This document shows, in pieces, positions 9,190-16,245 of a DNA stretch of 64,000 nucleotides. The first letter of the stretch is position 1, and every line of letters starts with the position of its first letter. The notes beneath the pieces are model-generated. The model was not told where the DNA came from. It did not search any database and was given only the letters and a program-made list of their open reading frames with translations. The translations under genes and the position numbers were made by a program. The stretch comes from Rhizobacter sp. Root404 (GTDB lineage Bacteria > Pseudomonadota > Gammaproteobacteria > Burkholderiales > Burkholderiaceae_C). The stretch spans positions 62,001-126,000 of the forward strand of contig NZ_LMDS01000005.1 of NCBI RefSeq assembly GCF_001425865.1, given 5' to 3'.

Positions 9190-9804
9190 ATGAAGTTCAT
9201 CCACGCGGCCGGCGCGCTGACCGCGGCCGGCCTGCTGCTCGGCGGCTGCGCCAGCACCGCCGTCGACGCGCAGTGGCGCAGCACCGAGCTGCCCGCCGGC
9301 TACCTGCGCGGCGCCACCGTGATGGTCAGCTGCGAGACCGGCGAACTCGTGATCAAGCGCATCTGCGAGGATCAGGTCGTCGCCGACCTCTCCGCGCGCG
9401 GCGTGCGTGCGCTGCTGCCTTCGCCTGGCGATGCGGTGCCGGCGCCGCCCGGCGGCAGCGTCGACATGCAACTCCTGCCGGCCGCGCGACGCAGCGGCGC
9501 GCGCGCAGTGTTCAGCGTCGGCATCGGGCTCGCATCCCAGAGCGTCAGCCCGGGCTTCACGATCGGCATCGGCGGCTTCGGCTTCGGGCGCCACTCGGCC
9601 GGTGGTATTGGCGTGTCGGCACCCATCGGCGGCGGGCAGGTCAGCCAGGGTTACGCGGCGAATGCGCGCGTGACGGACGTGGCCTCGAGCCGGCTGATGT
9701 GGACGGCCCGTGCGAGCTCGCCGCCGTCCTCCGACGTCAATGGCCAGCTGGCGGAGCTGTCACGCAGCCTGCTCGGCGCCGCCGGGGGCGCGGGCCTGTT
9801 CTGA
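9190..9804 (+). CDS. Predicted lipoprotein of unknown function
   Basis: The 204-residue protein begins with a lipoprotein signal peptide: a basic start, a hydrophobic run and lipobox LLGGC, giving Cys at residue 20. A good ribosome site, AAGGAG, lies seven bases before the ATG. The mature part has two more Cys residues (VSCETG and RICEDQ, near 50 and 60) and a Gly-rich stretch in the middle (GFTIGIGGFGFG) that looks like beta strands of a small outer-membrane-associated domain. It resembles DUF4136-type envelope lipoproteins in layout, but I do not recognise the family with certainty. It follows uvrD by 13 bases and converges on the small lipoprotein gene. Confidence 0.75.
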   Translation: MKFIHAAGALTAAGLLLGGCASTAVDAQWRSTELPAGYLRGATVMVSCETGELVIKRICEDQVVADLSARGVRALLPSPGDAVPAPPGGSVDMQLLPAARRSGARAVFSVGIGLASQSVSPGFTIGIGGFGFGRHSAGGIGVSAPIGGGQVSQGYAANARVTDVASSRLMWTARASSPPSSDVNGQLAELSRSLLGAAGGAGLF

Positions 9805-9812
9805 CGCGGGCG

Positions 9813-10013
9813 TCACGGTGCCGGCGGGCTGCCGGGCGTGACGACGTCGATCGTCTTCTCGATCACCTTGCCGGTGACCTTCACGCCGGTCGAGACGACC
9901 GCCCCGGTGACCGAGATCGCCGCGCCCGCGGCGGCACCGGCGATCGTCACGACGGCGCAGCCGCCGAGCGCAGCGGCCAGCACGATCGCGAGGAGCGCTC
10001 TACACACCCACAT
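9813..10013 (-). CDS. Small predicted lipoprotein
   Basis: A 66-residue product with a type II signal sequence (MWVCRALLAIVLAAALGGC) and Cys at about residue 19 after the lipobox LGGC. The short mature part is an Ala/Gly/Val amphipathic stretch ending in PGSPPAP. The ATG at 10013 lies inside the 3' end of the ParA-type gene (14-base overlap), so translation is probably coupled; a non-ATG start seven codons earlier is possible. Similar tiny lipoproteins are common in Burkholderiales and have no assigned role. Confidence 0.65.
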   Translation of the reverse strand: MWVCRALLAIVLAAALGGCAVVTIAGAAAGAAISVTGAVVSTGVKVTGKVIEKTIDVVTPGSPPAP

Positions 10014-10695
10014 CGTCGATCTCGCGGTACACATCGCGCAGCCACATCTTGACGCGCTGGCGGTCCATCATGCCGAGGCCGCCGCTGTTCGGCTCCTGCG
10101 GGTTTTTGGCCTTCCAGAAGCTGCTGCTGCCGGCGTCGATCTTCTGGATCACGCCGTCGTGCAGCTTCTTGATCGAGACGATGCGGGCGCCGAATTCCAG
10201 CGCGCGCTGCTGCTGGCCCGACTGCTCGAGCACCGAGAAGTCGTTGCCGCGCACCTGATTGCGCACCAGCACGTATTTCAGGCCGGTGCCGAAGCGGTCG
10301 AGCAGGCGCTGCAGCAGGTCGACCGAGTCCTTGCCCGAATCCATCACGTGCCAGTAGTGGATCGTCATGCCCATCTCTTCGGCCATGTTGACCAGGCCCA
10401 CATCGTCCATCCACCTGACCAGCGGCTCGTGCGTCTGCGCCGCCAGGTCGACCAGGATGCGGCGCTCGGGCTGCTCGGCGGCGGCCTCGACGATCACATC
10501 GAGCGCCTCGTAGTGGTCCATCACCACCGGCGAGGCATAGCCGGCGTAGAAGCGCATCAGCGCGCCGTGGGAGCGGTCGGTGTCGAACCCGAGGAACGGG
10601 ATGTTCTTGTCGATCATGTACTGCGCCAGCACGCGCGCGGTCAGCGATTTGCCGACGCCGCCTTTTTCGCCGCCGATGAAGTGGATGTGCGCCAT
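10000..10695 (-). CDS. Orphan ParA/MinD-type ATPase
   Basis: The 231-residue protein opens with a deviant Walker A, EKGGVGKSLTAR (residues 10-21), the hallmark of ParA/MinD/CobQ ATPases that dimerise around ATP, and has a second conserved acidic segment FLGFDTDRSHG (near 35-45) and LVDLAAQTHEPL (Walker B-like, near 83). The start ATG at 10695 has AAAGGAATT upstream. No parB, centromere-like repeats or minC/E are near, so this is not an ordinary partition pair. It is followed by a small lipoprotein with a 14-base overlap. It may position some cargo at the membrane or nucleoid, but the cargo is not evident. Confidence 0.8.
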   Translation of the reverse strand: MAHIHFIGGEKGGVGKSLTARVLAQYMIDKNIPFLGFDTDRSHGALMRFYAGYASPVVMDHYEALDVIVEAAAEQPERRILVDLAAQTHEPLVRWMDDVGLVNMAEEMGMTIHYWHVMDSGKDSVDLLQRLLDRFGTGLKYVLVRNQVRGNDFSVLEQSGQQQRALEFGARIVSIKKLHDGVIQKIDAGSSSFWKAKNPQEPNSGGLGMMDRQRVKMWLRDVYREIDDVGV

Positions 10696-10805
10696 CTGTT
10701 CAATTCCTTTGGGTGTGGCCGATTCTGCATTGTCGCGGGTCAGCAAGATCCGAACCCGCGCGGGCGTCGCTCGGGCGTTGCGCGGGTGACGCGAGGCGCT
10801 GCGCG

Positions 10806-12590
10806 TCAGTCGCGACGGTCGCGGTCGGCGAGACCGGTCAGGCTGACCAGCGCGGTCAGCGCGAGGGTCCAGCCGCACGCCGATTCGGCCCAGTTCAGCA
10901 GCCGCAGCAGCGGCGTGCCCAGCCACCCTTCGAGCTCGGGCGCAAGGGCGCCGCGCACCGGGGCCCAAAGCCGCTCCTGCTGCAGGTCGGCGAGCGGCAG
11001 CAGTGCGTCCAGCGAATACAGCAGCGGCCGGAACGCGGGCATCGTGAGCGGCAGCTGCGCGCAGTCGGGGCGGCACGCGGCGAGGCGCGGGGCCGCGAGC
11101 AGCAGCGCGGGGCTCGGGGCGAAGCGGTCCGCCGCCGACCAGTACGCGGCGCCGCACAGCGCCCACACGACGACCGCCCAGCCGAGCAGCCGCCACGGCC
11201 GCTGCCCGTAGCCGGCAAGCGCGCCGAACAGCGCGTGCACGCCGCGTCGCACTGCGCGCGCCAGCGTCGACGTCTCGCGACCGATCGCGCCGATCGCCCG
11301 CAAATGCTGTTCGCGGCGCAGCGCCAGCGTGCGGGCGGCGGCCCGGTGCCCGCTCGCGCGCAGCACCGCGATGGCGCGGCGCCACGGGTCGGGCCGGAAG
11401 TCGCGGTCGACGTGGTCGCCGTGCTGGCGCACCAGCCAGTCGAAGCGCATCGCGGCATCGGTCGGCGCATCGGGACCGAAGCGCCGGTAGACGAAGCCGT
11501 CGAGCACATGGTGCTGGCCCCAGGTCCCGGCATCGTCGCTGAGCGCGCCCACCTGCGCGTCGGCGAGCGACGCTCCCTGCAGCGGGTTCTGCAGCCGGCG
11601 CATCGTCAGGGTGCCCTCGATCCGGGCGCGGTCGAGCCGCAGCGCGGCGCCGTCCACGCCCCAGCCGGCGTCGCCGACCGCGTCGAAGTCGGCCCCGCTC
11701 ACGTCGAGGTCACCGCCGATGCGGGTCTGCTGCAGGCGCACGGCGCCGGCGGCCGAGAACCCCGCATCGAGCATGACGTGGCCGGCCACGACCGCACGGT
11801 CGAGGTTCAGCGCCACGCCGCGCGCGCCGGCGGCATTGACGTCGGCGGTCATGCGCGCGGTCGCGGCGCGCAGGTCACCGTCGATCCGCGCCGACACCAG
11901 CCGCAACTCGCCGATCGTCTCGGCGCCGCCGAGCAGCTTGAAGTCGCCACCGACTTGCGCGCCATCGGCCACGAAGGTCTGGCGCCAGGCGTGCGCGGCG
12001 CCGTCGTCGCCCATGCACAGGCGCTCGCCGTCGAAATCGCCGCCGATGCGGGCCCGTGCGATGCGGATGGCGCCGTCGACGTTGCAGCCGGCGTTCAGCG
12101 CCAGGTCACCCTCGACCTGGCAGCCGTCGGCGAGCAGTCCCGGCAGCGCGCAGTCGCCGAAGCTGAGGCTGCCGCGCACCTGCGCGCCGCCCAGCTGCGG
12201 CGGCGCCGTGAAGGTGCAGCGGAACAGCCACAGGCTCAGCGGCAGCGTCGCGTCGGTCAACTCGAGCCGGCCGACCACGCAGGCGCCCATGATCTGCAGC
12301 TGGCGCCCGACGACCGGCGCACCGGCGCCGCCGCCGCGCGCCATGAACGCGAGGAACTCGCCGCGCAGCTTGACCTCGGGCGTCGGCCCGCGCGGGCGAC
12401 GGTAGCCGACCTTGGCGATGCCGCCGGCGGCGGCCGCGCGCAGCACCAGCAATTCGGCCAGCAGCAACGGTTCAAATTCGGCGAGGGCGGTCGGGGTGGG
12501 CGTCACCACCGCGAAGCCCCCGATTCGCACGTCGGTCGGGGCGGCAAAGTCGGCATCCCCCGATTCTGGGGCCGATGTGCGTTTTGTCAC
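10806..12590 (-). CDS. Beta-helix repeat protein with C-terminal membrane segments
   Basis: The 594-residue protein has, from about residue 80 to 330, repeated short units of the type 'G-x-L/F-x-L-x-x-A/C-x-V/I-x-G' (VVGRLELTDATL, VEGDLALNAGCNV, IGGDFDGERL, IDGDLRAATARM, IGGDLDVSGADF), suggesting a right-handed beta-helix. A linker rich in Arg follows, then two hydrophobic segments (about 455-475 and 560-585) flanking a loop with YSLDALLPLADL. Related proteins join pentapeptide-like helices to a channel-like membrane end, but no selectivity filter is present. The GTG start at 12590 has GGGGGA eight bases upstream; TTG at 12608 is the alternative. It directly follows an ion-channel gene, so the two products may work together. 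No function is assigned. Confidence 0.7.
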   Translation of the reverse strand: MTKRTSAPESGDADFAAPTDVRIGGFAVVTPTPTALAEFEPLLLAELLVLRAAAAGGIAKVGYRRPRGPTPEVKLRGEFLAFMARGGGAGAPVVGRQLQIMGACVVGRLELTDATLPLSLWLFRCTFTAPPQLGGAQVRGSLSFGDCALPGLLADGCQVEGDLALNAGCNVDGAIRIARARIGGDFDGERLCMGDDGAAHAWRQTFVADGAQVGGDFKLLGGAETIGELRLVSARIDGDLRAATARMTADVNAAGARGVALNLDRAVVAGHVMLDAGFSAAGAVRLQQTRIGGDLDVSGADFDAVGDAGWGVDGAALRLDRARIEGTLTMRRLQNPLQGASLADAQVGALSDDAGTWGQHHVLDGFVYRRFGPDAPTDAAMRFDWLVRQHGDHVDRDFRPDPWRRAIAVLRASGHRAAARTLALRREQHLRAIGAIGRETSTLARAVRRGVHALFGALAGYGQRPWRLLGWAVVVWALCGAAYWSAADRFAPSPALLLAAPRLAACRPDCAQLPLTMPAFRPLLYSLDALLPLADLQQERLWAPVRGALAPELEGWLGTPLLRLLNWAESACGWTLALTALVSLTGLADRDRRD

Positions 12591-12600
12591 ATTTGCCGTC

Positions 12601-12616
12601 CCCCGCAACTGCGGGG
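12601..12616. other. GC hairpin between channel gene and beta-helix gene
   Basis: CCCCGC and GCGGGG pair around the tetraloop AACT, one base after the channel stop codon and just before the ribosome site of the next gene. There is no T tract. It could slow ribosomes or RNases at the junction, or be chance in GC-rich DNA. Confidence 0.35.
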
Positions 12617-12617
12617 T

Positions 12618-13280
12618 TCAGCGCGCCTGCAACGTCAGGCCGATCAGGCGTGAGACGACGGCCGCCAGGTACATCACCCCGACGAACATCTCGACGCTGG
12701 CCAGCGCACGCGCGTGCGCGGTGATCGGCACCACGTCGCCGATGCCGGTGCTCGAGAGCAGCGCGAAGCTCAGGTACATCAGCTCGGTCCAGGTGCGCGG
12801 CTCGCCGGCGTTGACCGCCGCGGCGAAGCAGCCGGGCTGCAGCGCCTGGGTCAGCAGGAACAGGTAGGTGAAGCCCCAGGCGATCAGCGTGAACGTGGCG
12901 CCGGCGCAGAACAGCTCGTCGGCGCTGGCGTGGCGGTCGGCCATCATGTAGGCGATCAGGCTGCCGGCGGCGTAGAAATAGAACACCGCCTCCAGCCCCG
13001 ACGACCACGGCAGCAGTTGCGGCATGTCGAACAGCGCCTGCAGCCCGAGCATCACGATCGCCGGCATCGCGATCAGCACGCTGACCCAGGTCAGCCCGGG
13101 CGTGCGCCGCACCATGCGCGTGGTGATGATCAGCACCACGATGCCGAACGCGCCGAAGCCGATGCGCCCGGCCTCGGTCCGCTCGATGAACGGGTAGAGC
13201 ACCATGCCCGCCAGCTGCACCAGCAGCAGGATCGCCGACGGGTGGCGCCTGATGCGTGCGAGCAGGCGCAGCCGGTTCAT
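12618..13280 (-). CDS. Ion channel family protein (potassium-channel-like)
   Basis: A 220-residue inner-membrane protein with about six hydrophobic segments. The last two flank a pore loop with SFALLSSTGIGDVVP, which matches the K+-channel selectivity filter pattern T-x-G-x-G-D (TGIGD in place of TVGYGD), so it fits the Ion_trans_2 family. There is no cytoplasmic RCK or cyclic-nucleotide domain. The upstream half of the membrane region is not charged like a voltage sensor. The gene lies upstream of the beta-helix membrane protein on the same strand and downstream of the SDR gene, with short gaps (16 and about 27 bases), so they may be one transcript. Ion selectivity is inferred only from the filter. 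Confidence 0.8.
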   Translation of the reverse strand: MNRLRLLARIRRHPSAILLLVQLAGMVLYPFIERTEAGRIGFGAFGIVVLIITTRMVRRTPGLTWVSVLIAMPAIVMLGLQALFDMPQLLPWSSGLEAVFYFYAAGSLIAYMMADRHASADELFCAGATFTLIAWGFTYLFLLTQALQPGCFAAAVNAGEPRTWTELMYLSFALLSSTGIGDVVPITAHARALASVEMFVGVMYLAAVVSRLIGLTLQAR

Positions 13281-13296
13281 CGGGCGTGGCGCGCTG

Positions 13297-14043
13297 TCAG
13301 CCGCGGCCGACGAACGGCATCTTGGTCGCCATCACGGTCATGAACTGCACGTTGGCCTCCAGCGGCAGGCTCGCCATGTGCACGACGGCGTCGGCGACGT
13401 GCTTCACGTCCATGCGCGGCTCGACCATCATCGTGCCGTTGGCCTGCGGCACGCCGGTGGTCATGCGCTGGGTCATCTCGCTGGCGGCGTTGCCGATGTC
13501 GATCTGCCCGCAGGCGATGTCGTGGGCGCGGCCGTCGAGCGAGGTCGCCTTGGTCAGGCCGGTGATCGCGTGCTTGGTGGCGGTGTACGGCGCGCTGAAC
13601 GGACGCGGCGCGTAGGCCGAGATCGAGCCGTTGTTGATGATGCGACCGCCGCGCGGGCTCTGCGTCTTCATCAGCTTGAACGCCTGCTGGGTGCACAGGA
13701 AGACCGCGGTCAGGTTGACGTCGACCACCGCCTTCCACTGCTCGACGGTCAGCTCGTCCATCGGGATCGCCGGCGCGCCGGTGCCCGCGTTGTTGAACAG
13801 CACGTCGAGCCGGCCGAAGGCCTGGCGCGTCGTCTCGAACAGCGCGGCGACCGCCGCTGCATCGGTGGCGTCGGTCGGGACCGGCAGCGCGTGCTCGGCG
13901 AGCGCACCGGCCAGCGCCTTCGTTTCGTTCAGCGCATCGGCGCGTCGGCCCGCGAGCACGACCTTGTAGCCGGCGGCGAGCAGGGCGAGCGAGGTGGCGC
14001 GGCCGATGCCGCTGCCGGCTCCGGTGACCATGGCGATCTTCAT
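13297..14043 (-). CDS. SDR family oxidoreductase
   Basis: A 248-residue classical short-chain dehydrogenase/reductase. The cofactor loop is TGAGSGIG (residues 7-14), NNAG follows near 88-91, and the active-site pair is YTATK (about 155-159) with an upstream Ser in NNGSISAY. Arg-rich residues after the second strand (AGRRAD) favour NADP(H). Its ATG overlaps the stop of the BPSS1780-family gene (ATGA), so translation is coupled to the thrB operon. The substrate is unknown; the neighbours do not point to one. Confidence 0.88.
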   Translation of the reverse strand: MKIAMVTGAGSGIGRATSLALLAAGYKVVLAGRRADALNETKALAGALAEHALPVPTDATDAAAVAALFETTRQAFGRLDVLFNNAGTGAPAIPMDELTVEQWKAVVDVNLTAVFLCTQQAFKLMKTQSPRGGRIINNGSISAYAPRPFSAPYTATKHAITGLTKATSLDGRAHDIACGQIDIGNAASEMTQRMTTGVPQANGTMMVEPRMDVKHVADAVVHMASLPLEANVQFMTVMATKMPFVGRG

Positions 14044-14873
14044 GGGGCAATCTCCGAGGGGGGCGGAAGGGCGCCGCCCGCCGCGTCGCCATCCGAGGCG
14101 ACGAAGCAGTCGGCGAAGGTGAAATACAGCGAAGCGTAGTAGACGACCGCGACCACTGCGGAGATCGGCAGCGTGATGCTGAGCAGCAGCTGCGGCTGGC
14201 CCAGCACCGAGAGCAGCAGGCCGCCGAGCATGCCCAGGCCCATGATCCAGGCGAGCCAGATCAGGCTGTGGACGGCGAACGCGCCGCGGTTGCGCCAGCA
14301 CGCGATCGTGCTCGAGAACAGCGCCTTGGCGCAGCCGTGGCCGTCCCAGTAGACGAGTGCCGGCGCGTGCCAGAACGGCACCGCGAGCAGGCCGGTCAAG
14401 GTCAGGCGCAGCAGCAGCTCGAACAGCGCGCTCGGGCTGGCAGCCAGCGTCGGCGGCGCGCTGGCCGCGCCCGCGGCGCCGGACGGCGCGGACTGGATCA
14501 GCACCTCCGACGTCCCGTCGTCGATCAGTTCGCCGAGCAGCATGATCAGCAGCAGCGCCGACGCGTAGATCATGCCGAGCTGCACCAGGGCGATCACCCG
14601 CGGCCGCGCCGCGCGCCACGGCGCGGCGAACACGCTCCAGGTGGGCGTCCCGCCCTCGAGCACGGTGCGGGTCGCGATCATGAAGCCGAGCGACACCAGC
14701 GGCACCAGCGGCAGCGCCAGCAGCACCAGCATCGGCAGGATGTTGACGAGCACCATGCCGGCGAGCACCGGGATGAACAGCCCGCAGAACGCGACCGGGT
14801 GGCGCGCGAACGCCTTGAATCCCTGGCGCACCCACAGCGCCCCTTGGCGGGCTGGAACGGTCTGAAGTCTCAT
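14040..14873 (-). CDS. BPSS1780-family membrane protein
   Basis: A 277-residue inner-membrane protein with about six hydrophobic segments in three pairs (roughly 30-75, 100-125, 165-190 and 215-260). The N-terminus ([21 protein letters not shown]) matches the BPSS1780 family of proteobacterial membrane proteins, whose function is not known. Both ends overlap neighbours by four bases (ATGA with the thrB stop, ATGA with the SDR start), so three genes form one translationally coupled unit. A low-complexity Ala/Ser/Pro linker lies near residue 130-150. Confidence 0.8.
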   Translation of the reverse strand: MRLQTVPARQGALWVRQGFKAFARHPVAFCGLFIPVLAGMVLVNILPMLVLLALPLVPLVSLGFMIATRTVLEGGTPTWSVFAAPWRAARPRVIALVQLGMIYASALLLIMLLGELIDDGTSEVLIQSAPSGAAGAASAPPTLAASPSALFELLLRLTLTGLLAVPFWHAPALVYWDGHGCAKALFSSTIACWRNRGAFAVHSLIWLAWIMGLGMLGGLLLSVLGQPQLLLSITLPISAVVAVVYYASLYFTFADCFVASDGDAAGGALPPPSEIAP

Positions 14874-15856
14874 GCAGTCTCGGGTTCGGGGCCGGCCGGA
14901 TGCCACGGCGTGTCGACGCGCTCGCGCAGCACGCGTTCGAAGTGGTCGGGGTCGTGGGCCGTCAACAGGGTGGCGTCGCGCGGCAGGTGCAGGTCCCACA
15001 GGCGCGACAGCCAGAAGCGGAACGCGGCCGCGCGCATCAGCGCCGGCACCAGGCGACGCTCGCCGCCGGTCAGCGGCCGCACCGCGGCGTAGGCCGCGAC
15101 CAGCGCGGCAGCACGCGCCTCGTCGAGGCGGCCGGAAGCGAGGTCGATGCACCAGTCGTTCAGGCACACCGCGAGGTCGAACAACCAGGTGTCGACGCCG
15201 GCGAAGTAGAAGTCGAACAGGCCGCTGAGGCGGTCGCCGTCCGGGCCGTCGTCGAACATGACGTTGTCGCGGAACAGGTCGGCATGGATCGCGCCGCGCG
15301 GCAGCGCCGCGTAGGCCGGCGTCGCGGCCAGGTGCTGCTGGAACGCCAGCTCGCTCTCCATCAATGCACGCTGCGTCGCCGTCAGGAACGGCAGCACGAC
15401 CGGCACCGTCTCGCTCCACCATGCCAGGCCACGCAGGTGCGGCTGCTGCATCGCGAAGTCGGCGCCGGCCAGGTGCAGTCGCGCCAGCATCGCCCCCAGG
15501 CTCGCGCAGTGGGCCGCGTCGGGCGCGAGGTGGTGGCGGCCGGGCAGGCAGTCGACGACGGCGGCCGGCTTGCCGTGCAGCGTGTGCAGGATCGCGCCGC
15601 TGGCATCCGCATGCGGCGCGGGCACCGGGATGCCACGCTCCGCGAGGTGCTTCATCAGGTGCAGGTAGTACGGCAGCTGTTCGAAGCCGAGCCGTTCGAA
15701 GATCGTCAGCACGTAGCGCCCGCGCTCGGTGTCGACGAAATAGTTGGTGTTCTCGATCCCGCTGCGGATGCCCTGCAGCGTCTTCAGTTCACCCAGGCCC
15801 AGGCGCGCGACGAGCGAGGCGGCGTCGGTGTCGGAAACGTCGGTGTAGACCGCCAC
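14870..15856 (-). CDS. thrB: Homoserine kinase (APH-fold ThrB)
   Basis: ThrB phosphorylates homoserine to O-phosphohomoserine in threonine synthesis. The 328-residue protein is the aminoglycoside-phosphotransferase-like form found in many proteobacteria: N-terminal [13 protein letters not shown], catalytic loop [13 protein letters not shown] (about residue 190), metal-binding FDFYFAG about ten residues later. It is three bases downstream of the DUF2782 gene and overlaps the BPSS1780-family gene, an order (polA / DUF2782 / thrB) shared with other betaproteobacteria. No thrC is present in the window. Confidence 0.93.
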   Translation of the reverse strand: MAVYTDVSDTDAASLVARLGLGELKTLQGIRSGIENTNYFVDTERGRYVLTIFERLGFEQLPYYLHLMKHLAERGIPVPAPHADASGAILHTLHGKPAAVVDCLPGRHHLAPDAAHCASLGAMLARLHLAGADFAMQQPHLRGLAWWSETVPVVLPFLTATQRALMESELAFQQHLAATPAYAALPRGAIHADLFRDNVMFDDGPDGDRLSGLFDFYFAGVDTWLFDLAVCLNDWCIDLASGRLDEARAAALVAAYAAVRPLTGGERRLVPALMRAAAFRFWLSRLWDLHLPRDATLLTAHDPDHFERVLRERVDTPWHPAGPEPETA

Positions 15857-15859
15857 GAC

Positions 15860-16186
15860 TCAGAAAGCGAGCACGTTCCAGACCCGCTTGCCGATCGCGC
15901 TGGTGGCGCCGCCGGTGCCGTCGACCGACTCGCGCCCGCTGCGCCCGACGATGATCTCGTAGCTCCTCGTGGTGCCGACCTTCGGCGTCACGACCACGTG
16001 CGTGACCTGGCCGCGCACCCGCAGTTCGTCGATCCGGGAGCCGTCGTCCTCGATCACGGTGTGCTTGACGTTCGGCTCGCCGCGCTCGGTGGCCCCCGCG
16101 GGCAGCGGCTGGACCGCCGCCGGCGCGGTCTGTGCCCACGCGGGCGCGCACATGCACAGGAGAGCCAGGGCGAGGGTCGGGTTCAT
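15860..16186 (-). CDS. DUF2782 family periplasmic protein
   Basis: A 108-residue protein with a Sec signal peptide cleaved after AWA-Q (about residue 18). The rest (NVKHTVIEDDGSRIDELRVRG and a basic segment near THVVVTPK) fits DUF2782, a small secreted family next to polA and thrB in betaproteobacteria. No catalytic motif is visible. It is divergent from polA (59 bases between starts) and is the first gene of the thrB transcript. Confidence 0.8.
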   Translation of the reverse strand: MNPTLALALLCMCAPAWAQTAPAAVQPLPAGATERGEPNVKHTVIEDDGSRIDELRVRGQVTHVVVTPKVGTTRSYEIIVGRSGRESVDGTGGATSAIGKRVWNVLAF

Positions 16187-16233
16187 GGGGCCATTCTAGG
16201 GCGGGCACCGGCCGGCGCCGGGCGACGCTGCTT

Positions 16234-16239
16234 CACAAT
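16234..16239 (+). promoter_or_regulatory. -10-like hexamer next to the polA start
   Basis: CACAAT ends six bases before the polA ATG. With a start point 6-7 bases downstream, the transcript would begin at the ATG. The -35 region is not clear. Confidence 0.3.
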
Positions 16240-16245
16240 GACGCC

